Positions 1 to 12,300 of a DNA stretch of 64,000 nucleotides are shown in pieces. This DNA comes from Cliona cf. orientalis (Eukaryota; Porifera; Demospongiae; Clionaida; Clionaidae). The stretch is from the NCBI GenBank assembly GCA_963930775.1, contig OZ005697.1, positions 6,718,292 through 6,782,291 on the forward strand, read 5' to 3'. A program made the position numbers and the translations under genes. Position 1 is the first letter of the stretch. Each line of letters begins with the position of its first letter. The notes beneath the pieces are model-generated. The model had not been told where the DNA came from and searched no databases. It was given only the letters and a program-made list of their open reading frames with translations.

Positions 1-196
1 GGTAACTACATAGTACATGCCTCATGTTTTACTGTTATAGGTATAACGAACCCTCATAGATAGGCAACAGCAAGAGTTAGTAAAGATTAGTATGAATTCG
101 ACTGGTCTTTGCGGCACATTTATCAAATGTTGTTCAGTGATACATTATTAAAGTGATTTACATGACCTAGCTCATTCCTGTTCCCTTTGTGTATTA

Positions 197-655
197 GGCC
201 ACTCCAAGTCAATCATTAGTTTCTGGTCACACCAGTTGTCTCAAGTACATGCGGGCGGGCGGGTGGTTAGGACTATGGGACTATGACTAATTGAATTAAG
301 ACAGGAAGAGGAAGTACTTAAATCATACCACAGATGCATAGTCAGCAAACCTCGAGCAGCCTGTCAGATCATATCATCACAGACAGCTCATGCCATGAGC
401 TGTACCAAGGGCTTATAAGCCCTTGGCTGTACAAGACTAACAGTACACAGTAAAATTTAATGCAGAATAACAAACCACGGATTCGATCACATGGAATGTG
501 CAGCAGGCAATGAGCTCGAGATCGAGAGTATCACATGGCTCAATACGTCGTTTTACATCATTTTACTATGAATATCATTATAGTCCTCATAAATTGCCTT
601 TTCAAAATATCATGCGGGCGGGTGACCAGAAACTAATGATTAATTTGGAGTGGCC
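197..655. mobile_element. Non-autonomous TIR element, PIF/Harbinger-like, TTA target duplication
   Basis: Inverted arms begin GGCCACTCCAAGTCAATCAT at 197 and end in the complement at 655, extending about 35 bases to TTAGTTTCTGGTCAC. TTA flanks both ends (194-196 and 656-658). GCGGGCGGG blocks lie inside each arm. A relative with the same GGCCACTCC ends and TTA duplication lies at 27806-28242. There is no credible transposase frame inside. A 3-bp TTA duplication is typical of PIF/Harbinger elements; the class is inference. Confidence 0.75.
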
Positions 656-771
656 TTATAATAGTGCTGTAGGTACCATAATTATAGTATTCTTACAAAC
701 ATATTATGGGGGCGATCACTAGCTATCTTATAGTGCAAGTTACCAATTTTCATCCAGCACCAAAAATCTAC

Positions 772-1031
772 CCCTGTACTGCTCTATGAAGCAGGTAAAG
801 GTAAATTCCAAGGCACCCATGCAAAACCAGAATTGGCCTATTATCTGCATGTGCACAGCATTGAATGGGTGGCCAATTATCCCCGTAGCTGGAAGAAGAT
901 TGATTTTCTTGGACGCGCATACATCACCCTCTAGCATCAAAAATAGTTGAACGATGACTGTAAGAATTATTAGGCTAAAAGAGCTCATTGAGCTGAGTTT
1001 GAAAATCTTTGTCCAATCTTTATGCAATGTT
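772..1031 (-). CDS. Possible exon of an unrecognised membrane protein
   Basis: An open minus-strand frame sits between a possible acceptor (after TTGAACAG at 1032) and a possible donor (GTAGAT, 766-771). It would encode about 86 residues with one clear hydrophobic helix (SFSLIILTVIVQLFLML) and a second weaker one (FWFCMGALEFTFTCF). I do not recognise the family and see no neighbouring exons, so this may be chance. It is listed because it is open, hydrophobic and bounded by splice-like sites. Confidence 0.22.
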
Positions 1032-1651
1032 CTGTTCAAGAGATATTACACCCGGAAATAAGGCGGTCAAAAACTGGTGATTTACACCAGGTGTGAATCA
1101 AAAATCCAACTTCATCTTCTTTCTAGGCTGATGTATATATTATTGCTTTAAATTAATTGTATGTCCATCATTATTATTATTCCTCCAAGTATTGCTCAGA
1201 ACTCCAATAAATATAATTATTCAAATTAATTTTATGTTTATTGTTAACGTTCAGTGTATCATTATAATTTACTTCTAGGATGGTCATTTTTGGCTGCCGT
1301 TCCATTAGAGTAACCACTGCAGTTAGGAGGTATAAAGGGTTTTACTGGATTTGGTAGCAGCTAGTCTATGAAAGCTTTCGTTTGGCAAAAAAAAAACTCC
1401 AGCCAAACTGATAGCTAAATAGTAGTACCATAAATTGTGAATATTTTGTGTGATAAATTTTGCGTTTAATAATTTACGGACGAACAACCCTTTTAATTAT
1501 TGCATTACTGATAATAGTGCACATGTGTTTTCTCGCATTTAATTTTCGCATAAAACAGGTTATCTAAAAAAATATTTTAACAGCGAAATATTCACGAATT
1601 ACGGCAATATATTATATTCATGTGATGTATAGAAGGAGAGTATAATGAAAG

Positions 1652-2472
1652 CACAATGGCCGGAAGTGGGTGAGGTTGAGCTTACTTTGCTTAAAGAGTG
1701 GCAATACCTGATTGATGTCACACATGAGTTGCGTATCCGGCTGAAGAAGATGGTAGAAGTCAAACAGGTCAGATAAAATCTATATTATTATTATAGTGAT
1801 AGCATAATATCCCTATCACACAACGTATACATATTATCTAAGTTGACATTAACCTACCACAGAAAACTGGAATGCATACAAAGCCAGAGTATGGTGTAAT
1901 ATATGTAGCTCAGAGATACCCCAAATGGCAGCAAATTATGCTTCTAAGGCTGAAGGAGCTCTATGACAAGAAAAATAATAGTCTGCCTCCAAACAAGGAA
2001 ATATATGAGTTGCTAAAAACAATTCCAGAATTAGAAACCTATTCAAAGAAGCTAATGCCTTTTGCTCAGCTAATAAAAGAAAGTATTTCCATAAAAGGAG
2101 TTGAGGCCTTTGAATTGACACTACCCTTTAATGAGAAGACCACCCTGGAAGTCAATCTTGAATACCTTCTTCGATCCCTAGAGGTAGGTACACTAATAAT
2201 ATATTATACTAGTTTATTAATACTATAGATTTATGACATTCACAGTTGTATACTATATATTATGTTCTATGTAAAGCTCAAGAAAATATGGGTGATGGAT
2301 GCTTCTGATGCTCCTGATACGAAGACTAGTGAGGAGTGTACACCAGGAAAGCCATTTTCAGTTTTCTCTAATACTCCCCAAGAAGGTAAGCTGGAATTTC
2401 CATCAGATTCTAGGTTTAGCAGGGATACAGATCTTATTAATTATTAATTAATTTGCAGCCCAAAAGGATTAA
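1652..2472 (+). CDS. LARS1: Leucyl-tRNA synthetase, cytosolic, C-terminal exons
   Basis: Four exons fit in phase: about 1652-1767, 1863-2183, 2277-2385 and 2459-2472. The product resembles the C-terminal region of animal cytosolic LeuRS, the enzyme that charges tRNA-Leu. Recognisable blocks are WPEVGEV, GVIYVAQRYPKWQQ, ELLKTIPELETYSKKLMPF and CTPGKPFSVF, matching human WPVAGEV, TIYVAKNYPPWQ, KKYMKKVMPF and CCPGKPLNVF from memory. The frame ends in AQKD-stop just after the CPGKP block, so the roughly 110-residue C-terminal extension of vertebrate LARS1 is not found here. The catalytic domain would lie left of 1652; nothing between 1 and 1650 resembles it, so it is either beyond a long intron or missing (gene fragment). 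Exon 1 acceptor and exon 4 are the least certain boundaries. Confidence 0.72.
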
Positions 2473-4218
2473 TATGACATTTTTGGGAAAGTGGAACATG
2501 AAAATATTATAATATGAACAGTTTTATTATTGTTGAAAAAATATCTTAGACTACAGTTTATCTATATTATCATTATAGTTGTGATGTTTGATTAGTCAGT
2601 TTATTGTACATCTGAAAGGTATATATAATAAATATAATATTATGTCTATAACTATTGTACTAATGTTGGGATTCCAAGGGCTAATGAAACACCCATTGTC
2701 ATAGGAGTAAACGTGTAGGAACAGAAGGGGGAAAGCATAGTCCCTCCACGTTTTGACCATCCAAAAATAGTATTTCCTTGCATATATTGCCTGAATAAGT
2801 ATATTTATGCAGAAATAGCTCACTTGAAAATTGTCCCCAAACTGCTTATATGAAAGGCATCTTGTAAGACTTAAATACTCCTGGGGGGAGTATGTCCCTA
2901 GAACTCCCTCCCCCCCCCCCCCCCCCCCCCCCCCCCATTCTGCAAGCAGCAGGGGCTTCTACCCCCGCCCACTCATCTTGCCAGTTCTATGCACCCCCCA
3001 CCACCATTGTTTTTATTGCTTCCTACCCCTCTGATTGTGTATTATAGAGTGCAGCATGACTTGTATATAAATCTTAAATTTAAGGTCATGACAAATGACC
3101 CTTAAATTATGGTCCAGGTGGACTTTTATGTTTGCAAGTAAAAATAATGAGAAGTATACATGCAGGGCTTGGACATAATATTTCTCCTCAAATCAATGCA
3201 GCTTGATGAGGCTTTTTTTAGCCATGAGGCAAAAGATACTTTAATTATGACATTGTATCTTTGGCAGAACCCGGTGTGTTGCATCAACTTGAAACTGTTG
3301 CGTATAGTAGCCATTATAGATAATTATTAAAATTATTTGGGTCTGCTTCCCATTTTAATTGGGTCAGGTTCCTGTGTATTAAACTGGCCTCAATCTTACC
3401 TATCATGTATAGATCACTTGTTTTTAGGTTAATTCTTTAAATTACCAGAGAGGCTTCACTGAATGCGGAATTAGGAATAATAAAGGTCCATGTGGATAGG
3501 ATAAAATAATGTGGGCAGGCCTGAGGAACAACTTTTATAATTATTTGTGTGGTATGGCCTAACAAGGAGAATAGAAGATTTACTGTCAGAAATGTTACAC
3601 TCATTATCTTTTTAAACCTGATAGTATTTAATAATTTTACTTTCAATGATTCAAACTGATATAATATAATGGATATCAGAGGCATACTAGCACTGTCATT
3701 GATACTTTAGGTCACCTTAATTATACAATAATTTTGTGTTACATTAGGAATTAATTTACGTCCGACTCTATAATATCTTTGATCTCTTTTTGTGCTATCT
3801 AATCATAACTGTAGGCCACAATAATTATTACGCACTGACACATAATTTCTTGTGTACAGATGCTGCATTGCAGGCTGACTATCTGTGCTGAATAATATAA
3901 TTAAACATGCTACAACAACAAAACAATCATCCCAGAACATTCTATGATACCGGTATATATTATGAATGTAGTTAAAAAAAAGGTCATTTAGAATTATCAG
4001 CAATGAAATTAAATTCATTGTGACATTGAATCATATAAGCAAAAATGTGCTGGGATTATAAGTAAACCACTGAATTAGCTTGTAACGTTGATGAAAACCT
4101 TGACCACATGCATCCCCAGTAGCTGAATATAGTATATCGCGCATATGGTAAATGGTCGTCAATATCGTGTATGTGTCTATCTGGGATGCCTCGGAGATCA
4201 ACTTCAGAGATATACCAT
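2473..4218. other. No gene seen; AT-rich spacer with a C27 tract
   Basis: No supported coding exon. A run of 27 C lies at 2910-2936, and the open frames here are short and low-complexity. Sequence is otherwise AT-rich with no recognisable repeat boundary. Confidence 0.5.
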
Positions 4219-5619
4219 GGCCAGGGAAAATTCTTAGTTTCTCAGGCTTTTCCAGCAGAAAAATCGTGCGGGCGGCGCAGCCCGACCTTGACCATGCCCA
4301 TTTACATGCAGCCGGCCTCGTGCTGAACGGAACTACAGTTTGTCAAATCTTAGTTAGTCTATAGAGTATTCCAGCATAGCCATCATAGAAGCGATTTTGA
4401 GAAGTTAAATTACTGCCAGAGATTGGCAAGGCTGATGCTTGAATGCAGCCAGCCAAAGAGATCAAGCGGCATTGAGCGGTAAGCACGACGTTCAGGCGAT
4501 AATTAAATTAGCCGCACCCACTTCATAAAAAAGGCTCAATAGTCAACAACAACATGATGCGGGCGGGCCTAAGAAACTAATTATCTTTTCCTGGCCTAAT
4601 AATTTTATTGGTAAACGAAAATAGCAGACCTCAATGCTTCAAGCACATAATATATGTACTCGACAGCGCAGTAGCTACGTGCAACGCGTGCATAGTAAAA
4701 GTATGTGTGCTATTGTTTAGGCGGGACAAAACTAAATTCACAGTTCATCGTCACAAAAGATTTTGATTTTGCATGCGGGCGGGCGGTCATTTTTCATACT
4801 TCAAAACAGTAGAGAGTGCTGGAAAGCTATGCTCAAACCTCGAAATCGCCGAGGTCCCGCCCTCTAACCAGCGCGATCGGTAGGTGGGGCTATGTATTGG
4901 ATATGACTGAAATGAATTTTTTTGAGAAAATCTGAAAATCCACGCGGGAGGTGACGATGAACAGCGAATTCAGTTTTCTCCACCTTATATTTATATATCA
5001 TGGCCAGGCTTTATTTAGACATGGGATAACCTTACGTCGCGTGAAGCCATACTGGTCAGAGAAAAAAAAAAACGCACAGCTTTTAAGGTATTCATTGGAT
5101 GCACCCACACGTTTCTCTACGTATTAATTTTACTGATTTTCAAGTCTCAGAAACGCTCCAGTGAGGTCCTGGATTTTGCATTCTCTATGCGCAAATGATA
5201 TTCAACGCCCTTTCAGGAAGTTCCGGTCGGGTTCCTGTCACGTACACCCGTTGGTGATGGGAATAACTGTACTGCGCTCTATGGAAATAGCATGCGTTAT
5301 GGAGGCGTTATGGAGGCTGCATAGCATTTCAAGGCAGCTACCAAATAATAATAAAAATAATAAAGGCGCTATTTGTAGCACTAGAGGATGCCGTATATTA
5401 TGTAGCTAGGGCGCTTTTTCGAGAGACGTACTATCCACTCGGCTAGCACGATAAACGCATGCACGCTACTCCTATAGTCACGGAGTGCAATACATTTATT
5501 CCCACCAACGAGCGTGATGGGAACTGGATCGGAACTTCCCGAGAGAGCGTTGAGTATTATTCGTTATTAGCGTGAGACCGACCGTAAATGGGCGTGGTCA
5601 AGGTCAGCCCCCCCCCCCA

Positions 5620-5669
<50 letters not shown>

Positions 5670-5742
5670 GCTAAAAAGCCTCCCTCATGCATGTATTTTT
5701 TTGCTGGAAAAGCCCGAGAAACTAAGAATTTTTGTCCTGGCC
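4219..5742. repeat. Composite inverted-repeat element, GGCCAGG ends
   Basis: The left arm (4219 to about 4305: GGCCAGGGAAAATTCTTAGT, then CAGGCTTTTCCAGCAG and CCTTGACCATGCCCATTTAC) is mirrored by the right arm (about 5585-5742). A related internal end at 4558-4595 (GCGGGCGGGC ... TTTTCCTGGCC) suggests nested copies. GCGGGCGG blocks recur at 4267, 4558 and 4775. The termini resemble the element at 197-655 in layout. I see no matching target duplication, so outer limits are approximate. Confidence 0.55.
5619..5670. repeat. (AAT)n microsatellite next to a C tract
   Basis: About 17 uninterrupted AAT units follow a 10-base C run at 5609-5618, inside the right arm of the composite element. Confidence 0.9.
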
Positions 5743-5745
5743 TAA

Positions 5746-6080
5746 TAGAGGGATTCCGCAAATCGATTATCCCGCGGCGCTAATTAGCTAAGCGGCAGAA
5801 GTCGGCGTACCACGCCTACTGCCACACCCTTTGTGGGCAAAAAGGCCAACTGCTGCATGTTGTTGTATTGAAACGTGTCAAGTTTTTTTCGAAAACGAGC
5901 GACTATTTCGAAGGTCTGAGCAATAAAGCGAAGAATCGATACAAAGAGAAGCTCCAAGCAGTCGGTCTTGGTATCCAAGACGATCCTTATAAGCCTAAGA
6001 ACGGCAGTAGGTGTAAAACGTCGATTTCGGCCGCTTAGCTAATTAGCGCCGCGGGATAATCGATTTGCGGAATCCCTCTA
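5746..6080. mobile_element. 335-bp element with perfect 51-bp terminal inverted repeats
   Basis: Bases 5746-5796 and 6030-6080 are exact reverse complements over 51 bases, starting TAGAGGGATTCCGCAAATCG. The outermost TA may be the target duplication, which would suit a Tc1/mariner-type or similar element. The 230-bp core has no convincing coding capacity. Perfect arms imply recent activity or conversion. Confidence 0.8.
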
Positions 6081-6828
6081 TAGCACTCATCCAAGCATTC
6101 GTAATTATTCATATAGCTAGCCGCGTTAATTAGAACGTGTGTAGCTCGCTATATGTCGACATGTCATAAACGCTTGCTGCGTCAGCCGGAAGTGACGTAC
6201 TTCTTTTCACAGCATATCGCACTTTTGCAGCGCGGACCTAAATATAATTTAAATTTACAAGGGGCACAATCGCACTGCTTATACGAAAGTGAGGTATACG
6301 GTGGCCTTTGAAACGGAACTCATTCATACCAGTGAAAAGGAGAAACAAACATGGCAAACGTTAGTGGTATAAATATTTATTAATGGCATGTACGAAGATG
6401 TTGATAATTGTGTCAAGTTCGGCGTGAGTGTAGGTAGATATGTCGTCATGACGCAGTAAATTGAAAGACTCCAATAATTTATCCTGGCGTATACTTGAAA
6501 GATATGCTATTTGGGCATCTGTACAGCCGCTGGCATGCGTGCTGCGATCAAGTTACTTGCACCTAAAGCTGGTATAATGTAATAACTATGTTTGAGCCTG
6601 ATTCAGAATGCGAACAGAGGCTACGTGGCATGCATACGCGCGTTCGGTGTCCACCATGAAAGTCTATAAAGCAATCCAAATAATTATGATATAATCGCGA
6701 TACTAAACTTGTACATTGTCATAATATATAATTATAGTAAAACGTGTACAGTCGGCATCATTCAGTGCGATTTGCGTATGGGATACTATGATTTGCGCCC
6801 TCGTGGATTGACGACATTTGTTATAGTT

Positions 6829-6932
6829 AGACTATAGCCTTGAGTGGTTTATTTGAATTGTACGCGAGAGGCGGGCATTTAAACCACGAGGCGAACGTAC
6901 AATTCAAATAAATCACGGTAAGGCTATAGTCT
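6829..6932. repeat. Imperfect inverted repeat (foldback)
   Basis: AGACTATAGCCT at 6829 pairs with AGGCTATAGTCT at 6921, and TTTATTTGAATTGTACG with CGTACAATTCAAATAAA inside. Total about 104 bases with a GC-rich loop. Confidence 0.7.
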
Positions 6933-7172
6933 AAGTGGCTTGTACTATGACCGCCAACCGTGGTATATGGAAGTTATATACCACGACTCTATGCCCATAG
7001 TAAATACACGCGTTATCTGCCAGCTGTGGTATACGGCAGAGTGGACAGACAGTGGTTTACATTGTATATACTACAGGCGGTGCCTTTGATCTTTACTCTA
7101 GTCATAGTACAAATTATTATTATTATTCAATGACTTAATATATGTATTCAATATTAATTTTCATACATACAG

Positions 7173-9136
7173 ACCCAGCCATCTCCCCTGAAGGTACGAA
7201 AATTTTCCTCAGACAAGACCCTTGGTGCATATGCAATTGAATTTGATAATTAATTAGCTATAAGAATTATTTAATGATCATCATGTCAGTTCTTTTTATA
7301 GCACAGTAAAATCACAACAGAAGTGACAGGCAAACCTCGACCAAAGGTTCATGAACAAATGCAACCAGAAGAAATTCCATTTGGAGTTCATTTTTCTGAT
7401 CACATGTTGATCTGTGAGTGGACAAAGGAAGAAGGGTGGAAGTCACCAAGAATTGTACCTTATGGTGACATTACTCTTTCTCCGGCTTGTATTGCATTCC
7501 ACTATGGGTGTGAGGTAAATAGCAATATTAATATCATGTAAATGTATATTTATTTATATGCATGTTTATACATATAGCTATATGAAGGTATGAAGGCTTA
7601 TTATGGAGTGGATGGCAAAATACGGCTATTCCGTCCAATGGAGAATATGAAGAGATTGAATAAAACAGCTGCGGCTGGTTGCCTTCCTGTAATTGTTACA
7701 TAATAATTATTAATAACGTTATGCATTTGGGCCCACTACAATAACAGGAAATAGATGGTGAAGAATATCTGGAATGTATTAAAGATTTGATTCGCCTGGA
7801 CAAGGATTGGATTCCAAAAGCTAAAAACAGCTCATTGTACATTCGACCAAACTTGTTTGGGACAGAGGTCAGTTTATTGCTTTGGTGATAGCCTGTTGCT
7901 TGACTCCATATGATTATAATAGCCATAATTGCAACAATTCTAATCTAACAGCCTTTCATAGGTATTCGTGCTACTACATCCGCAATGCTCAATTGCTTCA
8001 CTTGTCCAGTAGGACCCTACTTTCCAAAAGGGTTTAAGCCAGTGTCTTTGTATGCTGATCCAAAGTACATTCGTGCATGGCCTGGAGGAGCTGGTGACAC
8101 AAAACTTGGAGGGTATAATTATATAATGATATAATATAATAATATTATATAATAGGCATGCACTGATCAGCTGACTTAGTCTAGAAAATTTAATAATTTA
8201 TTAGGAACTATGCTCCAACTGTTCGTATTCAAAATTTGGCGAAAGAGAAGGGCTGTGATCAAGTTCTCTGGTTGCTAGGACAAAACCATCAGGTAAAATT
8301 ATGTGGAGTGACACGATATGATTTTTATAACATAATTATAATACGTTGTACTGTGCAGCTCACAGAAGTTGGTACAATGAATGTCTTTGTATCCTGGATT
8401 GATGATAATGGAGGTACATGCAATGCTTTTTTTTTTTGCTATTAAATTTTTATAATGTGAAATTTAATAGAACCTGAGATTGCCACTCCTGAACTTGATG
8501 GAACAATTCTCTCTGGCATCACTAGGATGTCAGTGCTGGACCTGGCAAGGAAATGGGTATCATTATTGACTACGACAAATTAAAATTTTCTCATGCATTA
8601 TTAATTATCACTCTTTTTTTTTTCAGGGTACTCACAAAGTGACTGAAAAGGTAATCACTATGAATGATCTCAAAAGGGCTATTAAGGAAAACAGAGTAAG
8701 CTATTATGACAGTATAGCTATTCATCATTCTTAATAAGACATTCAATTCATAATAATTATACATGTACACAGTTGAAGGAGATGTTTGGTACTGGCACAG
8801 CTTGTGTAATAACTCCGATAAATAAAATCCTCTTTATAGATGAGGTAGGTTGGCGATACTAATTTTTTCCGAGAATTATGCAATCTTAATAACATGCATT
8901 ATTTTATGACACTATATAGGAACTCCTTATCCCTGTAAGTGATGATGGTGTTGCTACTAGATTGCATAAAGAACTGTTGGACATCCAGGTATAATAGTTG
9001 CATGATGATGTATAAATTATATTGAGAAATTAAGTTCACAATCATGTATTCGAACAGTCAATTCATGTGGTTGTTATATATAATTATATTATAGTATGGT
9101 CGCACACCTCATGAATGGGCAGTCATCGTTGAATAG
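7173..9136 (+). CDS. BCAT: Branched-chain amino acid aminotransferase, canonical copy (BCAT-A)
   Basis: PLP-dependent fold-type IV aminotransferase that moves the amino group between Leu/Ile/Val and 2-oxoglutarate. Exons: 7173-7193, 7302-7514, 7578-7688, 7748-7867, 7952-8112, 8205-8292, 8359-8413, 8471-8556, 8627-8695, 8773-8844, 8920-8988, 9095-9136. All have GT..AG introns and consistent phase, giving 368 residues before the TAG. Family blocks are intact: [49 protein letters not shown], the PLP-lysine block [30 protein letters not shown] and GTGTACV. The redox CXXC of vertebrate BCATs is absent (CVIT). The first exon is not found. Exon 2 is only 21 bases, and a short start exon upstream (for example ATG at 6351 before a GTTAGT donor) is a guess. 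Without it I cannot say whether the product is cytosolic or mitochondrial. Confidence 0.93.
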
Positions 9137-9332
9137 TCTGTGACAGCAACAGCAATAAAACAACTGAAAATTTTTTATACTATTACACTGTTACAGTAGC
9201 TTTTAATTATACTATAATAATATTATAATAATTAATTACTATTAATAAGACATTATACTGCCAATAATGATAATAATGTAATATTGTTATAATAACTACT
9301 AAGAGTGAGAATTTATATAAAACATAATATAG

Positions 9333-12300
9333 TTAGTCTACTACCTCACACCATTTATGTTCATCAGCACGACGTCCATACTAAAGGATTAATATTATGT
9401 TTAGATTAATTATAATAATTTATGCTCATGTACCTGAATATCAGTAATTTCCCGATGAAACTTGTTGGTAGCATGCAATCCAGTTTCCAAAGATGGAATT
9501 AGTATGTCCTGATAACATACCGTAATAACAATATAAATTTAGTGAAAGCTAATAATATTTATAATGGTACCTCATTCTGGTATACGATTTTGTTTATTGG
9601 CCTAACCACACAAGTTTTTTCAGTAGCAAACATTTCTTTTACCTATACAATAAGTGAAGTGCATAAGTTAATCCAATAATGCTTATGCAGCAAATTACAC
9701 ACTAAGTAGAAAAAAACTAAATTATTTTAATCTAATTCATGATGCATTCGGGGGCATATTTTTCTATGCATATGCACTGAATGGATCAAAACTTAGATCT
9801 TTGGCTGTGAAGAATGTTGATTAAGCGGCATTCAATCAGGAGATACCATATAGGTGTGATTCACTTGTACTTTTAAGGCAGTAAGAACCTCCCAGCTAGG
9901 CGTCAAATGAGATAGCAAATTCGAGTCCAGGTACATGTATGGTGATTCGGGACAATTTTCATTTTCTAACAGTGTTCATGACACTAATTTAAATCATAGG
10001 TGTGGCTTTTAGATGTTAATTGGCCACAGTATACCAAATTATTTACTTGACCCTTTACCAAATATGCTGAATGCATTTCAAATTACAGTATAATAATATA
10101 GTTTGTGACATTTTTTCCTACTTAGTGTGTTACTTGCTGAAAAACAAAGTAGAATCAGTACCCTATTTTCTTTCACTGCCTTTTTGATATCATTCAATGT
10201 AATTTGCCTTTCAACTATTTGATAACAATCCTATAGTATGGACAGATATATTATTGTTAATAATAACAATTGACTACAGAAGATGTTGCCATTAGATACC
10301 CAATTAGAGCCCAGCTCTAAAAGTGATGATCTCATGACACCAGGAAATACAATACGACCATCAAGTGATGGGGTGGCAATCTCATTATCTACATTACCCA
10401 GCATGCATGGAGAGAACAATATAATTATACATGCACTGATATAACTTATGTATACATAGGTGGTGGAAACGTTTGGGATTTGGTACGGCTAGGGTTGAAC
10501 TGAATTTTGAGAGATATGACCGTGTGCGCATAGCGCACGCAAAATTTTTGACCACACACCTCAATTTCCGGAAGTGCGCATTAATTTTGGGCATTGTCCT
10601 CGAACTCATCAGTATGGGTAGCGGACTCCATTGTCAGGCTCAATCCGCCTCTGATGGATTGAAGCAAACTCTGTAAGTGGGTAGAGTCACGCAGTTGGCT
10701 GGGCTGGTATATGGCATATCGCGGTCTCAGGGACCTCTACGAAATGGTACCAGCTACCTACCAAGGCAATTTTGGTACGGCTCAGCCCCAGCTTGTTCAG
10801 TTTTGGTACGGCTATAATAATAGCCATACTAGCCACACCGTTTCCGCCGCCTATGTTATTATCAAGATGCATATACCTCCATCTTCATTGATCCAATGAA
10901 CAAATACATTCTCCATTGCTCCTACCTCAGTGAGCTAACCGTTAATGCATACAAAATTTTAAATCATTATCCAACTGCCCATTGGCTTGTGTAAACATAT
11001 ATTGATATGCATTAGGCCAGGCAAACTATACTGTAATGTTAAGCATCAGCACCCACATGCTGTGGCACCTATTGGGGATAGAATAAGACATCAAGGTATT
11101 TCAAGGGTGTTTGGAGTGTGTATATGTTTATACAGCAAAACCTCAAGAATTTAATCACCACCCTCCTCCTGCATGTAGTTTGAAAGTGCATGTGGCTAAT
11201 GCTATAGAACTATGAAATGAATGTAGAGTTTGCCTGTTCTTATAAAACCTGTTCATTTGGTCCATAGAGCCAGAGAACATCATTGCAACCCAACGATTTG
11301 GCTAATGATTGATAGCGCAGAATAGGACAGTAGTTCCTTTGATGGCATCCAGAAATAACTTATCAATATGCATTATGATAGTAATGATTAGTATAAGCTC
11401 ACCCTCCTATGCTTGCATCACTTCCAACACTCCCTTTCCATGTGCGGACAAATTGTGGATCAGCATAGATAGAAACTGGCTCTAAGGCTAATGCTCTATG
11501 CGAACTTGTAATACAGTAAAGTAAAGCTGCTTTGTCTGACTTCAGTGGGAATAGGCTTGGCTATAATAGACAAATAATAATGTGATCAAATAATGGCCTT
11601 AAAATTAATATAGTTTATGCTAATTAAGTTTATACCTCGGTTCCAATGATAGTTGATTGAATATACAGGAAATCATTTTCCCCTTCTGGCACCCATAATT
11701 GATCAACTTGAATTAACTTCTTCACACATTCAAGGTACTCGTAAATATCAAATTCCTGTTGAATGTTAGGTACTTATTATATAATAAACATCAACACTGC
11801 AGAATTGCCTGCATACATAAATACATAACTACTGTAGGGTACTAAAATATCATAAAAACAACAGTTATGTGCATATTACTATATCCTATCAGGCTAATAC
11901 CCTATCAGTCCCAACGGGGTCCATATATGGAGCCCACAGTACCATCATATTAAACTTGTGTTCCTAGTGTGGAACAAAGCATCTCCTCAGGCTATATAGA
12001 GTGAGCACCTATATACTTAGCATGTGTTTGAGCAGTAGAAAGTGGTGGGAATCCCATACTACTATTCACAGCTACACCCAATTAAATATTTCTTATAACC
12101 ACAATAGTACACTAATTAGTACTTGTATGGCTTTACGTGCTCTCTGATTAATGCCAAACAATTAGTCATTGCTATGGCAACAAAAACTAGTTCAATGTAA
12201 AGTTCGACGTTAGAGCTTTAAATTTGATGTCCACTTAATGCTCAAGCACAAAAATCGTATCGGTTTACTTTAACCTGGATTGTATACAAACTTTAGACAT

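Noticed and set aside
2831..3034. Proline-rich open frame
   Set aside because: It is produced by the C homopolymer at 2910-2936; no splice context or similarity.
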